Below, one piece after another: positions 35,460 to 43,536 of a DNA stretch of 64,000 nt. Position numbers and translations under genes: made by a program. This stretch comes from Pseudomonas chlororaphis subsp. aurantiaca (GTDB taxonomy: Bacteria > Pseudomonadota > Gammaproteobacteria > Pseudomonadales > Pseudomonadaceae), in the NCBI RefSeq assembly GCF_013466605.1, contig NZ_CP059162.1, positions 5,022,001 through 5,086,000 of the forward strand. The letters are read 5' to 3'. The notes beneath the pieces are model-generated. The model ran no database searches and had not been told where the DNA came from. It was given only the letters and a program-made list of their open reading frames with translations. How positions within the stretch are numbered: position 1 is the first letter of the stretch; the number at the start of each line of letters is the position of its first letter.

Positions 35460-36968
35460 TCAGGCGGCCTCGCAGTGTTCAGAGTGGTTCAAAGAAACAT
35501 TCCAGGGTAGCAACTCGCTCACCCGATTGATCGGATGCTCGGCAATGCGCTCCAGTACATGGGTCAAATAGGCTTGTGGGTTCAATCCGTTTAGCTTGGC
35601 CGAACCCACCAGGCTGTAAATCGCAGCCGCTCGTTCTCCGCCGGCATCGGAACCGGCAAACAGGTAATTTTTGCGACCCAATGCGACGGCGCGCAACGCG
35701 CGTTCGGCGGCATTGTTGTCGATTTCGATCCGGCCATCATTGCAGTAGCGCGTCAGCGCCTGCCACCGATTGAGGGCATAGAGGATCGCACTGCCCAATG
35801 CCAATTTTTTTTTCGACAATTGAGTCAGCGTCTGGTTAAGCCATGCGTGCAGTTGCTCCAGCAGCGGACTGGCTCGGCTTTGCCGAACCGCTTTTCGCAG
35901 GTTGGGCGGTTGCCCTCGAATCTCGCTTTCGATGGCATACAGGACCGCAATCCGTTGCAGCGCCTCGGCGGCAAGTGGTGAAGCCAGGTCTTTGTAGACA
36001 TCGTAAAACTTGCGGCGGGCGTGAGCCCAGCACGCGGCTTCCTCAATAGTGCCCGTGGCATACAGCTGAGCAAAACCGGCATAGCCGTCAGCCTGTAAGA
36101 TCCCTCTGAAGCTCTTGAGATGAACGCGGGGATGTTGCCCTTTGCGATCCGGCGAGTAGGCAAACCAGACCGCCGCCGGTGTCGAGTCACCGGCAGATCG
36201 ATCGTCTCGCACGTACGTCCACAGGCGAGCCGTTTTGGTCTTGCCATTGCCCGGCGCAAGCACGCCAATCGGTGTGTCGTCGGCATGGACTTTGTGACCG
36301 CTCATGACGTGATGCTCAAGAGCGTTGATCAGTGGTCGCAGCAACTGACTGCTCTGGCCGACCCAGTCGGCCAGGGTTGAGCGCTCCAGCTCCACGCCCT
36401 CACGGGCGTAGATCTCGGACCGCCGATACAACGGCAAATGATCAACAAACTTCGAGACCAGCACATGTGCCAACAACCCCGGGCCTGCAAGGCCTCGGGC
36501 TATTGGCCGACTCGGTGCCGGCACCTGGGCGATGTGCTCACAGCAGCGGCAAACCCACTTCGGACGGACATGGCGAATGACTTTGAAACGTGCCGGAACG
36601 TACTCCAGCACTTCGGACACATCCTCACCCAAATGGCGAAGCTTCCCACCGCAGCCAGTGCATTGCGACTCGGGCTGATGGACTTGAGTTTCGCGAGGCA
36701 GGTGTTCAGGTAACGGCTTGCGCCGAGAGACGGTGCGAGGTGGCGGTTCGGTTGGGGGTGTCAGTTCAGTCTGGCTGACTTCCAGCTTCTCAAGACTCAA
36801 CTGGAGCTGGTCGATCATGGCGTCCAGTTGCTCGGAGCTGCGACCGAACTGCATACGACGCAGCTTGGCGATCATCATTTTCAAGCGCTCAATCTCTGCC
36901 CGCTGGGCAGAGACCAGGGCCTTCAAGGCTTGAAGATCGTTCGGCAGAGAGTCGGTCACGAGTGTCAT
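35460..36968 (-). CDS. tnpC: IS66-family transposase TnpC
   Basis: A 502-residue transposase, apparently complete. An N-terminal coiled coil (LVSAQRAEIERLKMMIAKL) with the LRRMQFGRSSEQLD motif is followed by a zinc-finger-like CTGCGGKL...CRCCEH region. The DDE catalytic core has HADDTPIGVL (Asp) and LQADGYAGFAQ (Asp), with a Glu near AAERALR. Start ATG 36968. Confidence 0.93.
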   Translation of the reverse strand: MTLVTDSLPNDLQALKALVSAQRAEIERLKMMIAKLRRMQFGRSSEQLDAMIDQLQLSLEKLEVSQTELTPPTEPPPRTVSRRKPLPEHLPRETQVHQPESQCTGCGGKLRHLGEDVSEVLEYVPARFKVIRHVRPKWVCRCCEHIAQVPAPSRPIARGLAGPGLLAHVLVSKFVDHLPLYRRSEIYAREGVELERSTLADWVGQSSQLLRPLINALEHHVMSGHKVHADDTPIGVLAPGNGKTKTARLWTYVRDDRSAGDSTPAAVWFAYSPDRKGQHPRVHLKSFRGILQADGYAGFAQLYATGTIEEAACWAHARRKFYDVYKDLASPLAAEALQRIAVLYAIESEIRGQPPNLRKAVRQSRASPLLEQLHAWLNQTLTQLSKKKLALGSAILYALNRWQALTRYCNDGRIEIDNNAAERALRAVALGRKNYLFAGSDAGGERAAAIYSLVGSAKLNGLNPQAYLTHVLERIAEHPINRVSELLPWNVSLNHSEHCEAA

Positions 36969-37005
36969 GATCGAATATTACTGGGGATTTTTTCAGCGCG
37001 GCAAG

Positions 37006-37350
37006 TCAGACCGCGAGGACGGGTGCTGTACGAATTGGCCTGCGCCAATCAATGCCCTCCAATAGCATCGACAACTGCGCGGTCGTCAGCGACACGCTGC
37101 CGCTGGTTGCTTGCGGCCAGACAAAGCGCCCTTGTTCCAGCCGTTTGCAAAACAGGCACAGGCCGTCGCCATCCCACCACAACAGCTTGATCCGGTCACC
37201 GCGCCGTCCGCGAAAGGCGAAGATCTGACCGGAGAAGGGATCGGCTTCCAGTTGAGTTTGCACCAAGGCCGCCAATCCATCGAAGCCACGGCGCATGTCC
37301 GTGACGCCGGCGGCGATCCAGATACGGGTTCCAGCGGGCGGGGCAATCAT
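37006..37350 (-). CDS. tnpB: IS66-family accessory protein TnpB (Orf2)
   Basis: A 114-residue protein with the family hallmark GVTDMRRGFDGLAALVQ and FRGRRGDRIKLLWWDGDG. It overlaps the upstream tnpA by 4 bases (ATGA). Required with TnpA and TnpC for IS66 transposition. Confidence 0.93.
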   Translation of the reverse strand: MIAPPAGTRIWIAAGVTDMRRGFDGLAALVQTQLEADPFSGQIFAFRGRRGDRIKLLWWDGDGLCLFCKRLEQGRFVWPQATSGSVSLTTAQLSMLLEGIDWRRPIRTAPVLAV

Positions 37351-37739
37351 CGCAATAACTGCTGCAAGACGAATTGCAGCGTCTGCGGATCGGGTGCGCC
37401 TGTGATACGCAGCTTGGCTTTTCCTACCTCAACTGCGATCTCGGAATGACACTCTGCCTGTGGCTGGACGACTTGCGGCAGATCCATTGGCGCCTCGATC
37501 ACCTGGACGGGCAAAAGCGTTGTGCTCTGGCTGACGGCACCGAATAACCCTTCCTGATATTGATGCCGCCAGCGAAAAACCAGGTTGGCATTGACGTCAT
37601 GTTCGCGAGCGATCAACGACACCGAAGCTCCTGGCTGGAAGGTGGCTTCGACGACTTGGCGTTTAAAGTCCAACGGAAAGTTGGGGCGGCGACCGGCTCG
37701 ACGGGCTGGGGTAACGGTATCCAAGATAGTGGACACCAT
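37347..37739 (-). CDS. tnpA: IS66-family accessory protein TnpA (Orf1)
   Basis: A 130-residue protein with a helix-turn-helix (FPLDFKRQVVEATFQPGASVSLIAREHDVNANLVFRWR). Start ATG 37739 lies inside a 15-bp inverted repeat (37721-37757), which suggests autoregulation or a recombination scar. Confidence 0.9.
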   Translation of the reverse strand: MVSTILDTVTPARRAGRRPNFPLDFKRQVVEATFQPGASVSLIAREHDVNANLVFRWRHQYQEGLFGAVSQSTTLLPVQVIEAPMDLPQVVQPQAECHSEIAVEVGKAKLRITGAPDPQTLQFVLQQLLR

Positions 37740-37757
37740 TTTTTGTCCACTATCTTG
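37721..37757. repeat. 15-bp inverted repeat over the tnpA start
   Basis: CCAAGATAGTGGACA at 37721-37735 and TGTCCACTATCTTGG at 37743-37757 are perfect inverse copies with a 7-base spacer holding the ATG. The left arm is codons 2-7 of tnpA; the right arm lies where an IS481 remnant begins. Confidence 0.8.
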
Positions 37758-38463
37758 GCCAATTTGGAGGGCTGTCAGGAGAGGGTGCTGGCCGGACGGT
37801 TACGAAGAAGAGATGGTGGTTGAGTTCCGTCGACGGACAATGCTGCCTTTGGACGACATGCTGGGGCATCTTCATGAGTGCCTTCCCCAGTTGAGCCGCA
37901 GCGCCTTGCATCGCTGCCTAGTACGTCACGGAATCAGCCTAATCCCCAAGAACACCAACGCAGCCAAGCGCGGCAAGTTCACCTATGTCGCATTTTTCGA
38001 TGCCGCAACGAAACGCAACGGCGCAACATTTTTGCGTCAGGCTATTGAAGCATTTCCGTACCGGATCCATACCGTCCTGACTGACAACGGCGTAGCGTTT
38101 ACCGAGCTGCCAAGGCATCGAGGCGGCGCCACCAATCGCTTTGGGGGACACATCTTTGATCGTGTTTGCTACGAGCACAACATCAAACACTGCCTAACCA
38201 AGCCTTATCATCCTTGGACCAACGGCCAAGTCGAACGAATGAATCGAACGATAAAAGAGGCGACGGTCAAGGTGTTCCACTACCCCGATTTTGATGCTCT
38301 GAAGGCCCACGTATTGGCTTTCGTGATGGCCTACAACTTCGCTAGGTATTTAAAGGCCTTGCGATGGCGCACGCCCTTCAAGGTGATCTGTGAGGCCTGG
38401 ACTCAAAATCCAGACCGTTTCACAATTAATCCGCACCATCTCATTCCGGGACCGAACACCTAG
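37758..38463 (+). pseudogene. IS481-family transposase remnant
   Basis: The coding frame is recognisable from about 37813 (VVEFRRRTMLPLDDMLGHL, SRSALHRCLVRHGIS) and after a central deletion from KRGKFTYVAFFDAA to the end (VLTDNGVAFTELP with an Asp, NGQVERMNRTIKEATVKVFHY with the Glu, NPHHLIPGPNT at the C-terminus). The 5' end and about 45 central residues with the first catalytic Asp are missing. Not functional. Confidence 0.87.
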
Positions 38464-38615
38464 TTTGCATCAATGTGCAAAAATTAAAGGGCGTTAAGCA
38501 TAACCATTTAATTATGCTCAATGAATACAGGGCTGCTCACCTAGCCCCTACTCACGCAATACAAGATGATGGTTGCTGAAGACAAGAACAACATACTGAA
38601 CGAGGTACAGTCATC

Positions 38616-41501
38616 ATGACCACCATCACCGACGTCGCTACCGCGCAACGCTGTCTGGGTACACCGACCCTGTCGGTGGTCGATAACCGAGGGCTGTTGG
38701 TGCGTACCGTCCAGTACAACCGCACCACTGCCGAGGAGCCACTGGACGAACTGATCAGTCAACAGACCTATTCCGTGCTGGGCCACCTGAGCAGCAGCAT
38801 CGACCCGCGGTTGTTGGCCGAACAACAGCTTGATTCCTCAGTGCCGCCCAACATTCGTTATGTCTCATCACTGTCCGGCCAACAGCTCAAGCTCCAGAGC
38901 CAGGACGCCGGCGAACGGCTGGCGCTGTATGACAGCGAAGGTGGTGTTGTCTGGCAACAGGATGCTCGGGTTCAGCAACTCACCCGCACCTTTGACCCCT
39001 TGCATCGCTTGACCTCGATCATTGAGCTTGCCGAGGGCACCCGTCGGGTCAGCGAACGCTTGATCTACGCCGATTCCAGCACATCGACCGACGCCAATCT
39101 ATGTGGACAGTTACTGCAAGCCTACTCCCCCGCCGGCATGGCCCTCACCGATGCCTATAGCATCACTGGCCAGTTGCTGAGGAGCGAGCAGCAGTTCCTG
39201 CAGGACGAGATCTTGCACAGTGACTGGGCGGGCAGCGATCCGAGCGTTTGGAATGCCGCCTTAACCCCCGAGACGTTTACCGCCCGCTGGGCCTACGATG
39301 CCTTGGCCCAAGCAGTACAGACCCTCGATGCCAAAGGCAACCAGCAGCATTGCCGCTTCAATATCGCCGGCCAGCTGGCAACCAGCGAACTGCTGTTGGC
39401 CGGGCAGACCACCCCGAAGGCGGTTTTGCAGGCGATCGACTACAGCGCCGCCGGCCAGGTGCTGCATGAAGAGGCCGGCAATGGCGTGGTCACTGACTAT
39501 GTCTACGAACTACAGACACAACGGTTGTCCAGCCTGACCACCATCCGACCGGCGCAGAGAGGGCGAGCCACTGTACTGCAAGCACTGACCTACCAGTACG
39601 ACCCGGTCGGCAATCTGCTGGCGATCAACAATGCTGCCAAGGCCATCCGTTACACCCGCAACCAACAGGTCGCCCCGCTCAGTCGGTACCAGTACGACGC
39701 GTTGTATCAGTTATGCCAGGCCGGTGGCCGGGAAAATGCCAATGCCGGCCAGCAAACCCAAGCCTTGCCCCTGGCTATCGTACCGCTCTGGCAAGAGATG
39801 GGTGAACTGACCAATTACACCCGAACCTATACCTATGACCGCGGCAACAACCTCACCGCGATTCAGCATGTCGGCCTGCATCCCTATACCCAGCAGATGG
39901 TAGTGGCCACTACCTCCAACCGTGCCGTTCAGCAGACGGTCGGCCTCACGCCGCAGGATGTGGATGGCTTTTTTGATGCCTGCGGCAACCTGCTGCAACT
40001 GACGCCAGGCCAACCACTGAGCTGGGACAGCCGCAACCAGCTGCTGCGCACCACCCAGGTGGTGCGCAACGGATCCGATGATGATTGCGAAGTGTACTGG
40101 TACGACAGTCAGGGGCAGCGGGCCACCAAGCTGGGTATGGCCCTGACCAGCGGCACCACGCAGGCTAAACGGGTGCGTTATCTGCCTGGGCTGGAATTAC
40201 GCCAGACCGAACAGACACCAAGCGAAGGTGGCAGCACCAGCGTCACCGAAACCCTACAAGTGATTCAGTTCGCCGCAGCTGGGCGACAGGCATTGCGGGT
40301 GTTGCATTGGGAACAGGGTAAACCGGTTGAGATCGAAAACGACCAGTGTCGCTACAGCCTGGGCGATCAAATCGGCTCCTCATTGCTCGAGCTGGACCAG
40401 CAAGCCGATATTCTGACCAGGGAAGAGTACTTCCCCTTCGGCGGTACGGCGGTGTGGTCAGCGCGTAATGAGACGGAAACCCGGTACAAGTATGTGCGGT
40501 ATTCGGGCAAGGAGCGGGATGCGACCGGGCTGTACTATTACGGTTTCCGTTATTACGCGCCGTGGCTGGGGCGCTGGTTGAATCCGGACCCGGCGGGGAC
40601 CGTCGATGGGTTGAATCTATTTTGCATGGCAGGTAATAACCCGATCACCAGAAAGGATATTACTGGACTAATGTTTAGATCAAATAATGAAAAAAACACC
40701 CCAACCTCATCAGGCAAAGGTTTTTTTGCAGCTAAATTCAGCAACTGGATTAATGACTCAAAAGCACCTACAGCAAATCCAGCCTCTAAATCCAACAGCA
40801 TTGAAAGTGCCAGCACCAACAAAACAATTGCAGTCAATCGATTTAATCAATTCTTGGAACTTTTGCAACTTCAGAAACCCCCTTCGGCCTCAGCCTCTAC
40901 AGCCACCCCTGTAGCTTCCGAACTGCATAGATTCTCCGCAAAGAACTTCGGCGACTATGAGTACTCCCCTACATTAAAACAACATGGCGCAGTAAAGCTA
41001 TTAAGTAACAAAGCCGATGGCAACTGCTTGCTGTACGCCCTGGCGGGTCGAGACTTGAGCTTCGAAGAAATTATCGAGCTCAGAGAAGACATTGCAAAAC
41101 AGGTTGGCATATCAAGAGCAGGGCGCGATGTGTCCAGCCTCGAAATCTACAGCAGCCTAGTACCAACCATACCCAATACTTTGGCGTTAATTGAAGGATT
41201 GGATAAAGTTTCTGTCGAAACGCTGCAGGCTATGATTAAAGTCCCTGGGATATACGCAGGAGACACAGAAATTCATGGGTACACCAAAATTCCTGGAAAT
41301 CCGAAAAGTTTCGTTGTAATGACAGAAGAGGAAAACAAAAACTTGGAAATTAGAATGTTTTCAAACAACACCACCTGTACACTCTACAATGGCCTCAAGG
41401 CAGAAGCTACTAGTACGATAAATGAAATACGTAGACAAGAACTTCCTATGGTTTACCTCACCGGCTCGGGCCCCGGAGCGCACTGGCAACGGGCATTTTA
41501 A
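38616..41501 (+). CDS. orphan Tc toxin C subunit (TccC, RHS-repeat) with OTU-like C-terminal domain
   Basis: A 961-residue TccC. Residues 1-~600 form the RHS/YD-repeat shell (TLSVVDNRGLLVRTVQYNR near the start, many YDxxGN-type units). Residues ~600-685 are the RHS core (RYSGKERDATGLYYYGFRYYAPWLGRWLNPDPAG) ending in DITGL|M; by analogy to TccC3, self-cleavage is expected between Leu685 and Met686. The released 276-residue part has a linker, then ADGNCLLYAL with Cys804 and GPGAHWQRAF with His956 at the extreme C-terminus, the Cys and His signatures of OTU deubiquitinase-type proteases. No TcA or TcB gene is nearby. The toxin part is AT-richer than the shell. IS remnants lie on both sides, and the whole segment has been inverted. 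Confidence 0.9.
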   Translation: MTTITDVATAQRCLGTPTLSVVDNRGLLVRTVQYNRTTAEEPLDELISQQTYSVLGHLSSSIDPRLLAEQQLDSSVPPNIRYVSSLSGQQLKLQSQDAGERLALYDSEGGVVWQQDARVQQLTRTFDPLHRLTSIIELAEGTRRVSERLIYADSSTSTDANLCGQLLQAYSPAGMALTDAYSITGQLLRSEQQFLQDEILHSDWAGSDPSVWNAALTPETFTARWAYDALAQAVQTLDAKGNQQHCRFNIAGQLATSELLLAGQTTPKAVLQAIDYSAAGQVLHEEAGNGVVTDYVYELQTQRLSSLTTIRPAQRGRATVLQALTYQYDPVGNLLAINNAAKAIRYTRNQQVAPLSRYQYDALYQLCQAGGRENANAGQQTQALPLAIVPLWQEMGELTNYTRTYTYDRGNNLTAIQHVGLHPYTQQMVVATTSNRAVQQTVGLTPQDVDGFFDACGNLLQLTPGQPLSWDSRNQLLRTTQVVRNGSDDDCEVYWYDSQGQRATKLGMALTSGTTQAKRVRYLPGLELRQTEQTPSEGGSTSVTETLQVIQFAAAGRQALRVLHWEQGKPVEIENDQCRYSLGDQIGSSLLELDQQADILTREEYFPFGGTAVWSARNETETRYKYVRYSGKERDATGLYYYGFRYYAPWLGRWLNPDPAGTVDGLNLFCMAGNNPITRKDITGLMFRSNNEKNTPTSSGKGFFAAKFSNWINDSKAPTANPASKSNSIESASTNKTIAVNRFNQFLELLQLQKPPSASASTATPVASELHRFSAKNFGDYEYSPTLKQHGAVKLLSNKADGNCLLYALAGRDLSFEEIIELREDIAKQVGISRAGRDVSSLEIYSSLVPTIPNTLALIEGLDKVSVETLQAMIKVPGIYAGDTEIHGYTKIPGNPKSFVVMTEEENKNLEIRMFSNNTTCTLYNGLKAEATSTINEIRRQELPMVYLTGSGPGAHWQRAF

Positions 41502-41624
41502 TATTGGCACGCTGGCGTTCGGTGACGCCTAGCCCCAACAAGTGCCGTTACTACCGAAGCAGCGCAACTGTCTGGACTTGCCGCTGGCAACTTAATGACC
41601 AACGGATACTTGCAGAAAGCCTCA

Positions 41625-41752
41625 GGGGGGCGGCAAAAAACTTGGACTGGTTATGCTGCGAGGCCCAGGCTCTCACGATACTCAATGGGACTGAGAGCGC
41701 CGAGGGGAATCTTGATCCGTTTCTCGTTGTACCAGCGAATGTATGAATCTAG
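41625..41752 (-). mobile_element. detached 3' end of the IS3-family element
   Basis: Encodes DSYIRWYNEKRIKIPLG and ALSPIEYRESLGLAA-stop on the minus strand, the end of OrfB, then the right inverted repeat ending in G6 at 41625. It begins at CTAG (41749-41752) next to an IS5 end. It is the missing piece of the element at 30302-31780, now on the opposite strand. Confidence 0.85.
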
Positions 41753-42675
41753 GCTCTGTACGAAATCAGCTGAAACTCATTTGAACCCCATATGCGTCGG
41801 GATTCATTAGAGTCCGCGCCCATCAAAGGCAGGAGCCCACGATGGCCAAACAGTACGAGCTCCCCGACGCAGTCTGGGATTTGGTTGCGGACATTATCAA
41901 TGAACCGCGCCGTAGCGAGCGACCGCGAACGGATGATCGCCTGATGCTCAACGGTGAACTTTGGGTGCTCTGCTCCGGCGCCGCCTGGCGCGACATACCT
42001 GAGCGTTTCGGCCCCTGGTCAACGGTCTATCAACGTTTTCGTGATTGGCGCAATCGTGGAACGTTTGACCAAATGCTCAAGCGGCTTCATATCAAGCTCA
42101 ACGAGCAAGGGTTGATTGATCTGGAGACCTGGATGATTGACTCCACCGCAGTACGCGCAACCCGGGCCTCTTCTGGTGCTGGGAAAAAAGGGGGCCTGAA
42201 GAAGCGCAGGATCACGCGCTCGGGCGCAGCCGGGGTGGCCTGACGACCAAGATCCACATGCTGTGCGACGCGAATGGTGTGCCACTGAAATTTCTGTTGT
42301 CGGGCGGGCAAGCCAGCGACATCGCTTATGCCCAGCCGTTGCTGGATGAGGCACACATCCCAAGTTTGCGCGGTCGTCCCCGCAAACGCTGTCGCTGATT
42401 GTTGGCAGATAAAGGCTATGACGCTGAGGCTCTGCGTCGTTACTGCGACCGGTATCGGATGCAGCCGGTGATCCCTCTGCGCAGCATGAAGCGCAAGCCC
42501 AAACCGGGGTTGCCGGGACTGCTTGATCGTCCCAAGTACCGCCAGCGCAATATCATCGAGCGTATGTTCGGCTGGCTGAAGGATAACCGCCGCATCGTTA
42601 CGCACTTCGACAAGCTGGCGAAAAGTTATGCGGCGATGGTCTCGCTGGCCTGCGCCATGCGGTGTTTACGACATT
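41753..42675 (+). mobile_element. IS5/IS427-like element, longest copy, right end displaced
   Basis: It begins GGCTCTGTACGAAATC right after CTAG. It includes OrfA (41842-42243), an A6G slip site (42184-42190) and OrfB to 42680. The right inverted repeat is not here but at 43364-43381, on the far side of an IS1111-like insertion. Confidence 0.85.
41842..42243 (+). CDS. IS5/IS427-like transposase OrfA
   Basis: A 133-residue N-terminal half ([48 protein letters not shown] with the first Asp of the DDE set). After -1 slippage at GGGAAAAAAG it would continue into OrfB. The OrfA frame itself ends in an unrelated tail ([12 protein letters not shown]). Confidence 0.88.
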   Translation: MAKQYELPDAVWDLVADIINEPRRSERPRTDDRLMLNGELWVLCSGAAWRDIPERFGPWSTVYQRFRDWRNRGTFDQMLKRLHIKLNEQGLIDLETWMIDSTAVRATRASSGAGKKGGLKKRRITRSGAAGVA

Positions 42676-42680
42676 ACTAA
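42184..42680 (+). pseudogene. IS5/IS427-like transposase OrfB with in-frame TGA
   Basis: The -1 frame reads [50 protein letters not shown], then R-TGA (42396-42398) and LLADKGYDAE with the second Asp, and RNIIERMFGWLKDNRRIV with the Glu. The family normally has Trp (TGG) at the TGA, so this is a one-base nonsense change. The identical change is present in the copy at 33237. Confidence 0.85.
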
Positions 42681-42684
42681 TGAG

Positions 42685-43363
42685 ATGGTCACCTCCACAC
42701 CCCTGCGAGGGCTACGCTTTCGCAGGGTGTTTTACTTTCGGAGGCCATCATCATGAGCGAATCAGCACTGATCGGTATCGATCTCGGCAAACACAGTTTC
42801 CACCTGCATGGGCAGGACAAATCGGGCCGGGAAGTGTTTCGCAAGAAGTGCTCGCGTCCGCAGATGATGAGGCTCTTCGGCAACCTGCCGGCCTGTACCG
42901 TGGTGATGGAAGCCTGTGCCGGCGCGCATTTTGTCGCTCGCCAACTGATGGCCATGGGCATGAGGCCAAACTGATTTCCCCGCAGTTCGTTCGACCTTTC
43001 GTCAAAGGCAACAAAAACGATTTCGTCGATGCCGAGGCCATCTGCGAGGCCGCCTCGCGCCCATCGATGCGCTTTGTTCCTGCTAAAACTGAGGCACAAC
43101 AAATCCTTTCAGTTCTGCATCGTCTGCGCGAGTCGCTGGTACGTGACCGCACCAAAACCGCCAATCAGATGCACGGCTTCTTGCTGGAGTTCGGCATCAG
43201 CCTACCCAAGGGTTTGGCGATCATGAAACGTTTGGCGAGTATCTTGGCCGAGCATGAGTTGCCGGTTCGGCTCACCGTGCTGTTGCAACGACTGCACGCT
43301 CACTTCGTTTACCTGGATGAGCAGATCAAGGAGCTGGATAAAGAACTGGCCGGCCAATTGGCC
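42685..43363 (+). pseudogene. IS110/IS1111-like element copy 3, frameshifted and 3'-truncated
   Basis: The left end GATGGTCACC leads to ATG 42753 (MSESALIGIDLGKHSFHLHG). A single G is missing near 42957 (GGG where copy 1 has GGGG), which breaks the frame inside QLMAMGHEAK; the second frame continues to KELAGQLAD at 43363. The C-terminal domain and the non-coding end are gone, replaced by the right end of the surrounding IS5 copy. Confidence 0.87.
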
Positions 43364-43381
43364 GATTTTCGTACAGTGCCT
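43364..43381 (+). repeat. IS5-type right end at CTAG
   Basis: GATTTTCGTACAGTGCCTAG: the right inverted repeat belonging to the IS427-like copy that starts at 41753, separated from it by the IS1111-like insertion. CTAG target follows. Confidence 0.75.
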
Positions 43382-43536
43382 AGGAAATGCCCTCTAACAA
43401 TTTTTCACTCAACTCTCATACCAACTTTGGCTATAAATGTGGGCAATTGCTTCAAGACGTTATTAAGCTCCGCCTACTACAAGAGACTGACTATACTGTG
43501 CTGAAAAACTCCGGATCGAATGCAGGCAAGGGGCCC

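Noticed and set aside
37585..37812. N-terminal extension of the IS481 transposase frame
   Set aside because: This part runs antisense through IS66 tnpA and has no transposase features; coding similarity starts near 37813.
38616..41501. Contact-dependent inhibition or type VI RHS toxin with immunity gene
   Set aside because: The N-terminus is of the TccC type and lacks a PAAR or VgrG-like domain, and no small immunity gene follows the stop; only IS remnants do.
43387..43536. N-terminal 50 residues of the effector-like frame
   Set aside because: They start six bases after an IS5 end, have no suitable ribosome site and an unlike composition; ATG 43537 looks more natural, though this is not certain.
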